Source: Luteimonas yindakuii (lineage in GTDB: Bacteria; Pseudomonadota; Gammaproteobacteria; Xanthomonadales; Xanthomonadaceae). Taken from it: a DNA stretch of 64,000 nucleotides. Positions 42,953 through 56,925 of the stretch are shown one piece after another. The position numbers were made by a program, and so were the translations under genes. Location of the stretch: the NCBI RefSeq assembly GCF_004803715.2, contig NZ_CP039383.2:992001-1056000 (forward strand). The letters are read 5' to 3'. Position 1 is the first letter of the stretch; each line of letters begins with the position of its first letter. A model generated the notes under the pieces. That model worked only from the letters and a program-made list of their open reading frames with translations, had not been told where the DNA came from and ran no database searches.

Positions 42953-44796
42953 TTTCTGTCGCCCGCGCGCTTCTTCGCCAGCAGCATGTCCATCAGGCCG
43001 CGGGTGGCGAGGTCGTCATCGTTGGTGAGCTGCACCAGGCGGCGCGTGTCGGGATGGATCGCCGATTCGCGCAGCTGTGAGGGATTCATCTCGCCCAGGC
43101 CCTTGAAGCGGGTCACGTTGACCTGGCCCTTGATCTTCTCGCGCTCGATCTTCTCCAGCAGCAGCCGCTTCTCCTCCTCGTCGAGGGCATAGAAGACCTG
43201 CTTGCCGACGTCGACGCGGAACAGCGGCGGCATCGCCACGAAGATGTGACCGGCCGCGACCAGTGCCGGGAAGTGGCGCAGGAACAACGCCGCCAGCAGC
43301 GTGGCGATATGCAGCCCGTCGGAATCGGCGTCGGCGAGGATCACCACCTTGCCGTAGCGCAGCCCCGAGATGTCGTCCTTGCCCGGGTCGCAACCGATGG
43401 CGATGGCGAGGTTGTGCACCTCGTCGGACGCAAGCACCGACGTGCTGGCCACTTCCCAGGTGTTGAGGATCTTGCCGCGCAGCGGAAGGATCGCCTGGAA
43501 GTCCTTGTCGCGCGCCTGCCGTGCGCTGCCGCCGGCGGAGTCACCCTCGACCAGGAACAGCTCGGTGCGCGACAGGTCCTGGCTGATGCAGTCGGCCAGT
43601 TTGCCGGGCAGCGCCGGGCCCTGGGTGACCTTCTTGCGGACGATCTGCTTCTCGGTCTTGAGCCGCGCGCTGGCGCGTTCGATCGCCAGCTGCGCGATCT
43701 TCTCGCCGAGTTCGACGTGCTGGTTGAGCCACAGGCTGAAGGCGTCGTGCGCGGCGCCCTCGACGAAACCGGCGGCCTGGCGCGACGACAGCCGCTCCTT
43801 GGTCTGCCCGGAGAACTGCGGGTCGGTCATCTTCATCGACAGCACGAAGGACACCCGGTCCCACACGTCTTCCGGCGCAAGCTTCACCCCACGCGGCAGC
43901 AGGTTGCGGAAGTCACAGAACTCGCGCAGCGCGTCGGTGAAGCCGGTGCGCAGGCCGTTGACATGGGTGCCGTGCTGCGCGGTCGGGATCAGGTTGACGT
44001 AGCTCTCCTGCACCAGCTCGCCATCCGCCACCCAGCCGACCGCCCAGTCCGCGGCCTCGGTCTCGCGCCCGAGCCGGCCGACGAACAGCTCCGCCGGCAG
44101 CACTTCGCGCCCGGCCAGTTCGCCACGCAGGTAATCGCGCAGGCCGTCCTCGTAGTACCAGCTGTCCTGTTCGCCGCTGGCCTCGTCGGTCAGCTTCACG
44201 GTCAGGCCCGGACACAGCACCGCCTTGGCGCGCAGCAGGTGGCGCAGCGCGCGCAGGTTGAATTTCCCGGTGTCGAAATACTTCGCATCCGGCCAAAACC
44301 GCACGCGGGTGCCGGTGTTCTTCCGGCCGACCGTGCCCACGACTTCGAGCGCGGTGGCGCGATCGCCATTGCGGAAGGTGATGCGGTGTTCCTGGCCGTC
44401 GCGCTTGATGTGCACTTCCACCAGTGTCGACAGCGCGTTGACCACGCTCACGCCCACGCCGTGCAGGCCGCCGGAGAAGGTGTAGTTGCGGTTGTTGAAC
44501 TTTCCGCCGGCGTGCAGGCGGGTCAGGATCAACTCGACGCCGGGAATGCCTTCCTCCGGGTGGATGTCGACCGGCATGCCACGGCCGTCGTCGGAGACCT
44601 CGCAACTGCCGTCCTTGTAGAGCGTCACCTCGATCACCCGCGAGTGCCCGGCCAGGGCTTCGTCGACGGCGTTGTCGATGACTTCCTGCGCCAGGTGGTT
44701 GGGGCGCGTGGTGTCGGTGTACATGCCGGGGCGGCGCTTGACCGGATCGAGTCCGGACAGCACTTCGATGTCGGCGGCGTTGTAGCGGTTGTTCAT
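42907..44796 (-). CDS. parE: DNA topoisomerase IV subunit B
   Basis: A 629-residue type II topoisomerase ATPase subunit. GHKL motifs: AVDEALAG, DDGRGMPVD and GGLHGVGVSVVNALS. The TOPRIM part has EGDSAGGSA and DADSDG, and ParE-type residues PLRGKILNTWEV and DGLHIATLL (GyrB would read DVDGSHI). It decatenates daughter chromosomes with ParC, which is not in this window. The start ATG 44796 (MNNRYNAADIEVL) is the usual ParE start. The 3' tail is duplicated downstream. Confidence 0.96.
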   Translation of the reverse strand: MNNRYNAADIEVLSGLDPVKRRPGMYTDTTRPNHLAQEVIDNAVDEALAGHSRVIEVTLYKDGSCEVSDDGRGMPVDIHPEEGIPGVELILTRLHAGGKFNNRNYTFSGGLHGVGVSVVNALSTLVEVHIKRDGQEHRITFRNGDRATALEVVGTVGRKNTGTRVRFWPDAKYFDTGKFNLRALRHLLRAKAVLCPGLTVKLTDEASGEQDSWYYEDGLRDYLRGELAGREVLPAELFVGRLGRETEAADWAVGWVADGELVQESYVNLIPTAQHGTHVNGLRTGFTDALREFCDFRNLLPRGVKLAPEDVWDRVSFVLSMKMTDPQFSGQTKERLSSRQAAGFVEGAAHDAFSLWLNQHVELGEKIAQLAIERASARLKTEKQIVRKKVTQGPALPGKLADCISQDLSRTELFLVEGDSAGGSARQARDKDFQAILPLRGKILNTWEVASTSVLASDEVHNLAIAIGCDPGKDDISGLRYGKVVILADADSDGLHIATLLAALFLRHFPALVAAGHIFVAMPPLFRVDVGKQVFYALDEEEKRLLLEKIEREKIKGQVNVTRFKGLGEMNPSQLRESAIHPDTRRLVQLTNDDDLATRGLMDMLLAKKRAGDRKAWLETKGDLATLEV

Positions 44797-45071
44797 GCGT
44801 TGCGGCGACCGGGTAAGGCAGTCGCGCATGGTACTGGGCGGTCGCGGTTTCGCGCACACCACGGCTGGCCCAGCACGGAAACCGTTTGCAGGACAACCCG
44901 GGTGAACACCTGTTTACGAACTGGTTCTGACCGCTTTCGTGAAGATCGTGTGGGCTTGATGTTAAGCCGTTGTTGTTCAGCCAATGGCCGGACTCGATGT
45001 GCTCCTTTGGCGCTGTCGCAGCACGGCACTTTCCGCCGCGATCGCTGCGTTACTGCCAAACGGAGACACCC

Positions 45072-47221
<2,150 letters not shown>

Positions 47222-47301
47222 GCGGCTGTTGCCATCCTTCCGTGCACCCGTTTCCGTTCCATCCGCGCTCCGCGTAGATCGCGGCAATAAAAGGCTCCCG
47301 C

Positions 47302-48118
47302 ATGAACCTCTGTGGATTCGAAGTCGGCCTCGACCAGCCGTTTTTCCTGATCGCCGGCCCCTGCGTCATCGAAAGCGAGCAGCTGCAGCTCGATGTCGCC
47401 GGGCAGCTGAAGGAGATCACCGGCGCGCTCGGGATCAACTTCATCTTCAAGTCGAGCTTCGACAAGGCCAACCGCACCTCGGGCACCAGCTTCCGTGGTC
47501 CGGGCATGGAGGAGGGCCTGCGCGTGTTGTCGGAGGTCAAGCGGCAGATCGGCGTGCCGGTGCTCACCGACGTGCACGAATACACGCCGATGGACGAGGT
47601 CGCCAGCGTCGTCGACGTGCTGCAGACCCCGGCGTTCCTGGTGCGGCAGACCGACTTCATCAAGAAGGTCTGCGCGGCGGGCAAGCCGGTCAACATCAAG
47701 AAGGGCCAGTTCCTGTCGCCGTGGGACATGAAGCCGGTGGTGGAGAAGGCGAAGTCCACCGGTAACGAGCAGATCATGGTCTGCGAGCGCGGCGCGAGCT
47801 TCGGCTACAACAACCTGGTCAGCGACATGCGCTCGCTCAGCGTGATGCGCGACACCGGCTGCCCGGTGGTGTTCGACGCCACCCATTCGGTGCAGCTGCC
47901 GGGCGGACAGGGCACGTCCAGTGGCGGCCAGCGCGAATTCGTGCCGGTGCTGGCACGCGCCGCGGTCGCGGTCGGCGTGGCCGGTGTGTTCATGGAAACC
48001 CATCCGGATCCCGCCAGGGCGCTGTCCGACGGGCCCAACGCCTGGCCGCTGGCCAGCATGCGCGCGCTGCTGGAAACGATGCAGGCGCTGGATCGCGTCG
48101 CCAAGCAGGGTGGCTTCC

Positions 48119-48138
<20 letters not shown>
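47302..48138 (+). CDS. kdsA: 3-deoxy-8-phosphooctulonate (KDO-8-phosphate) synthase
   Basis: A 278-residue aldolase-type enzyme. Family residues: [25 protein letters not shown] with KKGQF, and the C-terminal METHPDPA. It condenses PEP with arabinose-5-phosphate to KDO-8-phosphate, needed for lipopolysaccharide core in the cytoplasm. Start ATG 47302 after AAAAGG. It sits between pyrG and eno with a small exported protein gene overlapping its end. Confidence 0.97.
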
Positions 48139-49928
<1,790 letters not shown>

Positions 49929-49940
49929 CCGCGGCCCTGC

Positions 49941-50318
49941 ATGCGCGTCCTGCGCATCCTGCTGGTACTGCTGGTCGTCCTGCTGGGATGGCTGCAGTAC
50001 CGGCTGTGGTTCGGCACCGGCGGCAACCGTGACGTGGCCGAGCTGCAGGCGCGCGTGGACCAGCAGGCGCGGCAGAACTCGGGGCTGGCGGAGCGCAACG
50101 CCGCACTCGCCGCCGAAGTCGCCGACCTGAAATCCCCAACCGGCGAAGCCGCGGTCGAGGAGCGTGCGCGCAGCGAGCTGGGAATGGTCCGCCCCGGCGA
50201 AGTGTTCTACCGGGTGGTGGACGCGCCCGCGCCAGCGATCCCGCCCGCGGCGCCGCGCGATCCCGCCGATCCGGAAGATCCCGAGCCCGGCGAAGCGCCG
50301 TTGCAGGACGCGCCATGA
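49941..50318 (+). CDS. ftsB: cell division protein FtsB
   Basis: A 125-residue bitopic protein: short cytoplasmic end, one membrane helix ([21 protein letters not shown]), then a coiled coil ([15 protein letters not shown]) and the [11 protein letters not shown] segment characteristic of FtsB. The C-terminal tail is Pro/Glu-rich, longer than in E. coli. It joins FtsL and FtsQ at the division site. The gene order eno-ftsB-ispD is classical. The stop overlaps the ispD start by 4 bases (ATGA). Confidence 0.93.
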   Translation: MRVLRILLVLLVVLLGWLQYRLWFGTGGNRDVAELQARVDQQARQNSGLAERNAALAAEVADLKSPTGEAAVEERARSELGMVRPGEVFYRVVDAPAPAIPPAAPRDPADPEDPEPGEAPLQDAP

Positions 50319-51004
50319 CCTGGGCGGTGCTTCCGGCGGCCGGTCGCGGCACCCGCTTCGGCGCCGGGCGGCCCAAGCAGTATCTCGAGGCCGCTGGCGA
50401 GTTGCTGATCGCGCATGCATTGCAGGCGCTGTTCGCGCACCCGGCGGTGCAGGGCGCGGTGGTCGTGCTCGCGGCCGACGACACCCTGTGGCCGGGCTGG
50501 ACGGAGTACGCCGGCCGGCCGCTGCTCACCTGCACGGGCGGCGCCTCGCGCGCGGCCTCGGTGCTCGCCGGCCTGCAGGCACTGCCTGCCGACGTGCGCG
50601 CCGATGATTTCGTCCTCGTCCACGATGCGGCGCGACCGAACCTCGGGCTGGCCGATCTTGCCGCCCTGCTTGAACGCGGACGCGAGGATCCGGTGGGTGC
50701 GATCCTCGCCGCGCCGGTGCGCGACACCCTCAAGCGTGCCGGTGACGATGGCGGCATCGACGGCACCGAACCGCGCGAGCGCCTGTGGCGCGCGCTGACC
50801 CCGCAACTGTTCCGCCGCCTGCAACTCACCCGCGCGCTGAGCGCCGCCGAAGACGCCGGTGTCGAGATCACCGACGAGGCGATGGCGATGGAGCGCCAGG
50901 GCGCGCGTCCGCTGCTGGTCGAGGGCAGCGAGGACAACTTCAAGATCACGACGCCCGCCGACCTGGAACGCTTCGAGTTCGTGCTGTCGCGGCGCGGTGC
51001 TTGA
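50315..51004 (+). CDS. ispD: 2-C-methyl-D-erythritol 4-phosphate cytidylyltransferase
   Basis: A 229-residue MEP-pathway enzyme: [19 protein letters not shown] nucleotide-binding N-terminus, VHDAARPN and TDEAMAMER blocks. It joins CTP to methylerythritol phosphate, so its CTP need links to pyrG upstream. Start ATG 50315 inside the ftsB stop. ispF follows after about 100 bases. Confidence 0.96.
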   Translation: MTWAVLPAAGRGTRFGAGRPKQYLEAAGELLIAHALQALFAHPAVQGAVVVLAADDTLWPGWTEYAGRPLLTCTGGASRAASVLAGLQALPADVRADDFVLVHDAARPNLGLADLAALLERGREDPVGAILAAPVRDTLKRAGDDGGIDGTEPRERLWRALTPQLFRRLQLTRALSAAEDAGVEITDEAMAMERQGARPLLVEGSEDNFKITTPADLERFEFVLSRRGA

Positions 51005-51107
51005 AGGCGGGTCTTCCCGCACCAGTCCGCGGCACGAAGAACAACCGGCAGGGCCAGCCATCGCATGGCAAGCTGCCGCCCGCTCATCGCCACACGGAAC
51101 GACAGAC

Positions 51108-51599
51108 ATGCCAGCCATTCCCCCCATCCGCATCGGCCAGGGATACGACGTCCACGCCTTCGGCGAGGGCGACCACGTCGTGGTTGGCGGCGTGCGCATT
51201 CCGCATGAGTGCGGGCTGGTCGCGCACAGCGATGGCGACGTCGCCATCCACGCGCTGTGCGACGCGATGCTCGGCGCGCTGGCACTGGGCGATATCGGCG
51301 TGCACTTCCCGCCATCCGACCCGCAGTGGAAAGATGCCGACAGCCGCGCGTTCCTGCGCCACTGCGCCGCGCTGATCGCCGAACGCGGCTGGCGCGTGGG
51401 CAATGCCGACATCACCGTGGTCTGCGAACGGCCGAAGATCGGCCCGCACGCACAGGACATGCGCGAGGCGATGGCCGTGGACCTCGGCATCGACGCCGGT
51501 GCGATCAGCGTCAAGGCCACCACCAGCGAGAAGATGGGTTTCATCGGTCGCGGCGAGGGCATCGCCGCGCAGGTGGTCTGCCTGCTGGTCGCGCAGTGA
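51108..51599 (+). CDS. ispF: 2-C-methyl-D-erythritol 2,4-cyclodiphosphate synthase
   Basis: A 163-residue MEP-pathway enzyme: GQGYDVHAF (Asp14, His16 metal ligands), [15 protein letters not shown] and [19 protein letters not shown]. It cyclises CDP-ME 2-phosphate. The start ATG 51108 is taken because RIGQGYDVH must be N-terminal; upstream starts in the same frame would overlap ispD. The stop overlaps the truD start GTG by 4 bases. Confidence 0.96.
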   Translation: MPAIPPIRIGQGYDVHAFGEGDHVVVGGVRIPHECGLVAHSDGDVAIHALCDAMLGALALGDIGVHFPPSDPQWKDADSRAFLRHCAALIAERGWRVGNADITVVCERPKIGPHAQDMREAMAVDLGIDAGAISVKATTSEKMGFIGRGEGIAAQVVCLLVAQ

Positions 51600-52654
51600 C
51601 GACCGCGGCCGCGCAATTGCCCCATGCGCTCGGCGGGCCGGTACTGGAAGCGCGTATCCGCGCGCAGGACGAGGACTTCCGCGTCGACGAGGTGGATGCG
51701 TTCGAGGCCAGCGGCGCCGGTGAACACCTGTTGCTGACGGTGGAGAAGCGCGGCATGAACACCGCGTTCGCCGCGCGTGCCCTCGCCGCCTGGGCCGGCA
51801 TCGAGGTCGACGCGATCGGCTACGCGGGCCTCAAGGACCGCCACGCGATCACGCGCCAGCGCTTCACCCTGCACCTGCCGGGTCGCGAGGCGCCGGCGCT
51901 CGACACGCTCCAGGTCCAGGGGCTGCGGGTGCTCGAGGCGCACCGGCATTCGCGCAAGTTGCCGCGTGGGGCGCTGGCCGGCAATGCCTTCGTGCTGGTG
52001 CTGCGCGAGGTGCGTGGCGATCGCGATGCCGCGGAGGCGCGGCTGGCCGCACTCGCTGCACGCGGGGTGCCGAACTACTTCGGCGAGCAGCGGTTCGGGC
52101 GCGGCGGCGCCAACGTGACGCAGGCGCTGGCGATGTTCGCCAGTGCAGGCGGCCGGTCCGGACGCCGCATGCGTCGCGAGGAGCGCTCGATGTTGATCTC
52201 CGCGGCGCGCTCGGAGCTGTTCAATCGCGTCCTCGCACTGCGTGTCGAACAGGACTGCTGGGACCGTGCGCTGGAAGGCGAGGTGTGGATGCTCGACGGC
52301 AGCCGCAGCGTGTTCGGGCCGGAGCCGCTGGACGACTCCCTGATGACGCGGCTGGCGGCGTTCGACATCCATCCTACCGCACCGCTGTGGGGGCGCGGCG
52401 AATCCAGGGCGACCGGTGCCGCGCTACGCCTCGAATGCGACGCGCTGGGCGCCGAGGAGGCGCTGGCGTTGCGTGCAGGGCTCGAACGCGAAGGCCTGAA
52501 GCAGGAGCGCCGCGCGACACGGCTGCGCCCGCAGGACCTGGCCTGGGACTGGCGCGGCGACGATGTGCTGGAACTGCGGTTCGCCCTGCCACCGGGTGCC
52601 TACGCGACGACCGTGCTGCGCGAACTCGTGACCACCGTCGGCAGCCTCGACTGA
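51596..52654 (+). CDS. truD: tRNA pseudouridine(13) synthase
   Basis: A 352-residue TruD. The catalytic Asp is Asp81 in [10 protein letters not shown], followed by RQRFTL and, later, [15 protein letters not shown], the usual TruD signature. It makes pseudouridine 13 in tRNA. Start is GTG 51596, overlapping the ispF stop (GTGA), which supports translational coupling. Gene order ispD-ispF-truD-surE is classical, with a lipoprotein and an smr gene inserted before surE. Confidence 0.95.
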   Translation: MTTAAAQLPHALGGPVLEARIRAQDEDFRVDEVDAFEASGAGEHLLLTVEKRGMNTAFAARALAAWAGIEVDAIGYAGLKDRHAITRQRFTLHLPGREAPALDTLQVQGLRVLEAHRHSRKLPRGALAGNAFVLVLREVRGDRDAAEARLAALAARGVPNYFGEQRFGRGGANVTQALAMFASAGGRSGRRMRREERSMLISAARSELFNRVLALRVEQDCWDRALEGEVWMLDGSRSVFGPEPLDDSLMTRLAAFDIHPTAPLWGRGESRATGAALRLECDALGAEEALALRAGLEREGLKQERRATRLRPQDLAWDWRGDDVLELRFALPPGAYATTVLRELVTTVGSLD

Positions 52655-52781
52655 GGTTCGGAACCCGCCCGGGAGCCGCGCGCGCCGTCCGTCGGATTGC
52701 GCGGGCATGGCACTGGAGCGCGACGGGCAGCGGCGTATAAGCGGGGTAAGGCCCCGCGGGGGCGGGGTCGGAGGAGCCGCC

Positions 52782-53018
52782 ATGCGCACCCTGTGCCGTT
52801 TCGTACCCGTCCTGCTCGTCCTTGCACTCGCCGCCTGCGCAAGCAGTGGGCCGATGGCGAGTTCGACCGCGCCGTCTGCGCGGCCCGATGTGCAGCCCAA
52901 CCTGATGCACGACGACGGCGAATACATCGCCCGCGTCAACGCCGAAGCCCGTCGCCGTGGCCTGTTGGTGCACTGGGTCAACCCGCCGCCGAAGCACGTC
53001 GCCGCCCGCGTGGAGTGA
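52782..53018 (+). CDS. small lipoprotein, unknown
   Basis: A 78-residue lipoprotein: signal FVPVLLVLALAACASS with lipobox Cys near residue 20, then a polar tail containing EYIARVNAEARRRG and ending HWVNPPPKHVAARVE. The ribosome site GGAGGAG is very strong, 7 bases before ATG 52782. A GC hairpin (about 52750-52769) lies directly before it, and a TATAAG box near 52735. No domain known to me; similar short lipoproteins occur in Xanthomonadaceae. Convergent with the smr gene. Confidence 0.82.
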   Translation: MRTLCRFVPVLLVLALAACASSGPMASSTAPSARPDVQPNLMHDDGEYIARVNAEARRRGLLVHWVNPPPKHVAARVE

Positions 53019-53081
53019 CGATCCGTGTGTGGGGTTGCGCGTCGCGCCGGATCGTCGGTGCGGCGCGCTGTTGTGCGCTGA

Positions 53082-53639
53082 TCAGCGCGGTCGCAACAGC
53101 ACCAGTACCGCGCCGGTGCCCCCCTGGGCGGGCGGTGCCGAATGATAGGCCAGCACGTCGGCGCGATGCCGCAGCAGCCGGTCGACCAGGTTTTTCAGGA
53201 CCGGCGTGCCATCGGCGTGTCGGCCCTTGCCGTGGATCACCCGCACGCAGCCGTAGCCGTGGTCGCGCGCCTCGGCGAGGAACTGGCGCAGCATCGCTTC
53301 GGCCTGCACCACGTTGGCGAAATGCAGGTCGAGCTCGTCCTGGGCCGCGTACTGCCCGCGTGCGAGCCGCTTGAGTACCCGCGGCGGCACGTCGTCGCGG
53401 CGGTAGCCCACGCTGTCGCCGGCGAGCAGTCCGGCTTCCAGCGGTCCATCCTCGAGCAGCCTGCGAAACTCGCCACGCGCCTCGGTTTCGTCACGCTCGG
53501 CCATGCGCGCGCGTGGCCGGGGTCGCGGTCGCGCCAGCCCGGGCGCAGCAGGCGTGGGTGTGTGCTCGCGCACCGGGCCGATCGCCGCGCGGAACAGGGC
53601 GGCATCGTCGTCGTCGGGCGGCGGGCGTTTGGTTGACAT
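53082..53639 (-). CDS. Smr-domain protein (predicted endonuclease)
   Basis: A 185-residue cytoplasmic protein with a C-terminal Smr domain: ELDLHF then CVRVIHGKGRH and the end PAQGGTGAVLVLLRP. The N-terminal part is charged and arginine-rich (ARPRPRPRARMAER). Smr domains bind nicked or branched DNA or RNA; in MutS2 they act as endonuclease. The activity of the single-domain protein is inferred. Start ATG 53639. Divergent from surE. Confidence 0.88.
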   Translation of the reverse strand: MSTKRPPPDDDDAALFRAAIGPVREHTPTPAAPGLARPRPRPRARMAERDETEARGEFRRLLEDGPLEAGLLAGDSVGYRRDDVPPRVLKRLARGQYAAQDELDLHFANVVQAEAMLRQFLAEARDHGYGCVRVIHGKGRHADGTPVLKNLVDRLLRHRADVLAYHSAPPAQGGTGAVLVLLRPR

Positions 53640-53772
53640 CGACGCAGTCTAGCCAAATCACGGTCGTCGTCCGGCATGTGCCGTGCGTGTCGCGGCGACG
53701 CGCCGGGCGCCCCCGGCTACATCCGCTATCATGGCCCGCATCTACACGACGCGAGGCACGGCAGAGCGGTTC

Positions 53773-54555
53773 ATGCGAGTACTGGTGAGCAACGATGACG
53801 GCGTGGACGCGCCGGGCATCCGCATCCTTGCCGAGGGCCTGCGTGGCGCCGGCCACGACGTCCTGATCGTCGCCCCCGACCGCGACCGCTCCGGCGCCAG
53901 CAATTCGCTGACGCTGGACATGCCGCTGCGGGTGATCCAGGTCGACGAGACCACCTGGCGCGTGCACGGCACGCCCACCGACTGCGTGCATGTGGCGATC
54001 ACCGGCATGCTCGAGATCGAGCCCGACATCGTCGTATCCGGCATCAACAACACCGCCAACCTCGGCGACGACGTCATCTACTCCGGCACCGTCGCCGCGG
54101 CGATGGAAGGCCGCTTCCTCGGCCTGCCCGCGGTGGCGATGTCGCTGGTGACACGCGACCACGTCGGCCAGCACTACGAGACCGCCGCGCGGGCCGCGGT
54201 GGAGATCGTGGAGCGCCTGAAGGCGGATCCGCTGCCTGCCGACACCATCCTCAACGTCAACGTGCCCGACCTGCCGTGGTCGGAGATCGCCGGTTTCGAG
54301 GTCACCCGCCTGGGCAACCGCCACCGCGCCGAGCCGTGCGTGCCGCTGGAGGATCCGCGCGGCCGCATGTGGTGGTGGATCGGCCCCGCCGGCGCCGAGC
54401 TCGACGCCGGCCCCGGCACCGACTTCCATGCCGTGCGTACCGGCAACATCGCGATTACCCCGATCCACGTCGACCTCACCCGCTACCAGGCGCTGGAGCA
54501 GGTGGCGAGCTGGGTCGGCGGGCTGGCCGAAGAACTGCGGAACGGCAAGGCATGA
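53773..54555 (+). CDS. surE: 5'/3'-nucleotidase SurE
   Basis: A 260-residue metal-dependent phosphatase: LVSNDDG near the N-terminus (Asp8, Asp9), [11 protein letters not shown] and [26 protein letters not shown]. It dephosphorylates nucleoside monophosphates and is associated with survival in stationary phase. The start ATG 53773 gives the conserved [10 protein letters not shown]; an in-frame upstream ATG is not used. Stop overlaps pcm (ATGATGA), so they are coupled. A TATCAT box lies near 53728. Confidence 0.95.
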   Translation: MRVLVSNDDGVDAPGIRILAEGLRGAGHDVLIVAPDRDRSGASNSLTLDMPLRVIQVDETTWRVHGTPTDCVHVAITGMLEIEPDIVVSGINNTANLGDDVIYSGTVAAAMEGRFLGLPAVAMSLVTRDHVGQHYETAARAAVEIVERLKADPLPADTILNVNVPDLPWSEIAGFEVTRLGNRHRAEPCVPLEDPRGRMWWWIGPAGAELDAGPGTDFHAVRTGNIAITPIHVDLTRYQALEQVASWVGGLAEELRNGKA

Positions 54556-55235
54556 TGACCCCACGCCTGCGCCTGCAGCCCGAGGCACTCGGGGTCGGCA
54601 TGACTTCGCAACGCGTGCGGGATCGCCTGATCGAGCGCCTGCGCGACGATGGCATCGTCGACGAGCGTGTGCTCAACGCCATCCGCACCGTGCCGCGCCA
54701 TCTGTTCGTCGACGAGGCGCTGGCCACCCGCGCCTACGAGAACACCGCACTGCCGATCGGCCATGGCCAGACCATCTCGCAGCCGTGGGTGGTCGCGCGG
54801 ATGACCGAGGTGCTGCTGGAGACCGCGATGCCGCAGAAGGTGCTGGAGATCGGCACCGGCTCCGGCTACCAGGCCGCGATCCTGGCTGCGCTCGGGGTCG
54901 AGGTGCATACCGTCGAGCGCATCGGCGAGCTGCTGCGCATCGCGCGCAAGCGCTTCCGCTCGCTCGGCCTCAACGTGCGCAGCAAGCACGACGACGGCCG
55001 CATCGGCTGGACCGAGAACGGGCCGTTCGACGGCATCATCGTCACCGCCGCCGCACCCGCGCTGGTGGACGCGCTCACTGCGCAGCTCGCGCCCGGTGGC
55101 GTGCTGGTGGCGCCGGTCGGCGGCAGCGGCGGGCAGACACTGGTGCGGCTGCGTCGCCTCGCCGACGACACCATCGAGCGCACCGACCTGGCGCCGGTGA
55201 GCTTCGTGCCGCTGCTGTCAGGCGTACTCGGCTGA
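54552..55235 (+). CDS. pcm: protein-L-isoaspartate O-methyltransferase
   Basis: A 227-residue repair methyltransferase: [28 protein letters not shown] ([11 protein letters not shown]), motif [14 protein letters not shown], and VGGSGGQ at the end. It methylates isoaspartyl residues in damaged proteins with S-adenosylmethionine. Start ATG 54552, overlapping surE; a second ATG is one codon later. Followed by nlpD after 87 bases, the same order as in E. coli surE-pcm-nlpD. Confidence 0.95.
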   Translation: MMTPRLRLQPEALGVGMTSQRVRDRLIERLRDDGIVDERVLNAIRTVPRHLFVDEALATRAYENTALPIGHGQTISQPWVVARMTEVLLETAMPQKVLEIGTGSGYQAAILAALGVEVHTVERIGELLRIARKRFRSLGLNVRSKHDDGRIGWTENGPFDGIIVTAAAPALVDALTAQLAPGGVLVAPVGGSGGQTLVRLRRLADDTIERTDLAPVSFVPLLSGVLG

Positions 55236-55322
55236 GCGCGTCGCCGCTGCGTTCATCCGCGCCGCGTCACTCTTCGGCGCGCCCGCGTTCCATCCCGTCA
55301 TCGCTGTGAGGACACCATCCTG

Positions 55323-56084
55323 ATGCCACGCCACGCTTTCCGGATCATCGCCGCCCTCGCGGCACTGGCCTTGTTGAGCGCGTGCGGCAGCAGCCGGGTG
55401 GTGCGCGAGGACGGTGCGTCGTCGCGACCGGGCACGTCGGTCGCGCGTCCGGGGCAGGCGGTGACCGTCCAGCGCGGCGACACCCTGTACCGCATCGCGA
55501 CCAGCAACGGCGTCAGCCCGCTCGATCTCGCGACCTGGAACGGCATCGCCGCGCCGTACACGATCTATCCGGGCCAGCGGTTGCGTCTGTATCCGCAGGG
55601 CGCGGCGACCGCGTCACGCCCTGCCACGCCGCCGCGCACCCAGGGCGGCGGCAGCACCGCCCGTCCGCCGAGCGCAACGCCGGCCACGCCCGCGCCCGCA
55701 CCGGTGCGCAGCAGCGTGGCCTGGCGCTGGCCGGCAGACGGCCAGCTGATCAGCCGTTTCACCGAGGGCGATCCGACCAGGCAGGGCATCGGCATCGCCG
55801 GCGCCAGTGGCCAGGCGGTGCGCGCCGCCGGCGACGGCGTGGTGGTGTACTCCGGGTCCGGTCTGGTCGGTTACGGCGAACTGATCATCGTCAAGCATGA
55901 CGACAACTGGCTGTCGGCCTATGGCCACAACCGCTCGCGTCTGGTCAACGAAGGCGAGCGCGTGCGCGGTGGCCAGCAGATCGCGGAGATGGGCCGCAGC
56001 GGCGCCGCGCGCGACATGCTGCACTTCGAGATCCGCCACAACGGCCGTCCGGTGGATCCGCTGTCGTACCTGCCGCGGCGCTGA
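55323..56084 (+). CDS. nlpD: NlpD-type lipoprotein, amidase activator (LysM + degenerate M23)
   Basis: A 253-residue lipoprotein: lipobox LLSACGSS, a LysM domain (about 45-92: VQRGDTLYRIATSNGVSPLDLATWNGI), a Pro/Thr linker and a LytM/M23 domain (about 140-250). The zinc-binding residues are missing: RQGIGIAG replaces the HxGxD site and MLHFEIR replaces HxHFE, so it is a regulator, like NlpD, that activates AmiC-type amidases at the septum. Unlike in E. coli, rpoS does not follow; a minus-strand Mth938-domain gene does. Start ATG 55323. Confidence 0.9.
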   Translation: MPRHAFRIIAALAALALLSACGSSRVVREDGASSRPGTSVARPGQAVTVQRGDTLYRIATSNGVSPLDLATWNGIAAPYTIYPGQRLRLYPQGAATASRPATPPRTQGGGSTARPPSATPATPAPAPVRSSVAWRWPADGQLISRFTEGDPTRQGIGIAGASGQAVRAAGDGVVVYSGSGLVGYGELIIVKHDDNWLSAYGHNRSRLVNEGERVRGGQQIAEMGRSGAARDMLHFEIRHNGRPVDPLSYLPRR

Positions 56085-56103
56085 GGCCGCCGCCGCTCCG
56101 GCC

Positions 56104-56481
56104 TCAAGCGGCCGAAAGCACGAACGCGGCCACCACCCGGCGGCCTTCGCCGGCCAGGACCTGGTAGGTACGCGCCACCGCGTCGTTGGCCATCGTTTCC
56201 ATGCCGATCCCGCGCGCCAGGCAGGCGGCCAGCACCTCGGCGGGCGGAAACACCTGGTGGCTGCCCGATCCCAGCAGCACCACTTCCGGTTGCAGCGCCA
56301 GCACGGGTTCGAGGTCGGCCACGGTCAGCCCACCCACGGACGCCACGTTCCAGTCCTCCACCAGTGCATCGGGCGCAACGATGAAGCTGCGCTCCAGGCG
56401 CCGGTCGTTGACCAGGGCCGCGCTGCCGTTGGCCCCGCGCAGGAAGTAGTCGAAGTCCGGATTTTCGAGTGTCAGCTGCAT
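56104..56481 (-). CDS. Mth938/DUF498 domain protein
   Basis: A 125-residue protein of the Mth938 family (NDUFAF3-like): LVNDRRLERSFIVAP, a central VLLGSGSHQVFPP and NDAVARTYQVLAGEGRRVVAAF at the end. No signal. The family is associated with respiratory complex I assembly in mitochondria, but the bacterial role is unknown. Start ATG 56481. It lies 46 bases downstream of yhbY on the same strand and is convergent with nlpD. Confidence 0.9.
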   Translation of the reverse strand: MQLTLENPDFDYFLRGANGSAALVNDRRLERSFIVAPDALVEDWNVASVGGLTVADLEPVLALQPEVVLLGSGSHQVFPPAEVLAACLARGIGMETMANDAVARTYQVLAGEGRRVVAAFVLSAA

Positions 56482-56527
56482 GGAATCGGCCCGCTGCTAT
56501 GGAACCGGAGCGTTGCCCGGCCGGCGC

Positions 56528-56833
56528 TCAGGGGCGCGGCAGCACGATGCGGCGCTTGTCCTTGCCCGGTCGGTACAGGATCGCGACGTTGCCGATGCGC
56601 TGCACCAGCGCCGCGCCACTGCCGGTCACCAGGGCATCCACCAGCGCGTCGCGCTCGTCGCGGTCGGCCGCGGCCACCTTCACCTTGAGCAGTTCGTGGT
56701 GTTCGAGCAGGCCATCGAGTTCCGCAAGCAATGGATCGGTAACGCCCTTGCCTCCCACCTGAAGAACGGTACGCAGCTCGTGCGCCTGGCCGCGCAGGAA
56801 TCGGGTCTGGGAGGCAGTGAGGGTGATACTCAT
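56528..56833 (-). CDS. yhbY: CRM-domain RNA-binding protein YhbY
   Basis: A 101-residue protein made of one CRM domain: LTASQTRFLRGQAHELRTVLQVGGKG, HHELLKVKVAA, GAALVQRIGNVAILYRPG (the GxxG loop is VGGKG). It associates with pre-50S ribosomes. The start ATG 56833 is used because SITLTASQ is the usual N-terminus. It is divergent from rlmE, another 50S-maturation gene; such a pairing is also seen in E. coli. Confidence 0.93.
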   Translation of the reverse strand: MSITLTASQTRFLRGQAHELRTVLQVGGKGVTDPLLAELDGLLEHHELLKVKVAAADRDERDALVDALVTGSGAALVQRIGNVAILYRPGKDKRRIVLPRP

Positions 56834-56925
56834 GCAGTGCGGAGACGGGCGGCTGAAGGGAGGGCAGAGTATCATGCCGGCCCCGTCCTCCAGATCCCGC
56901 CGGCGCCCCGCGTCGTCGTCTTTCC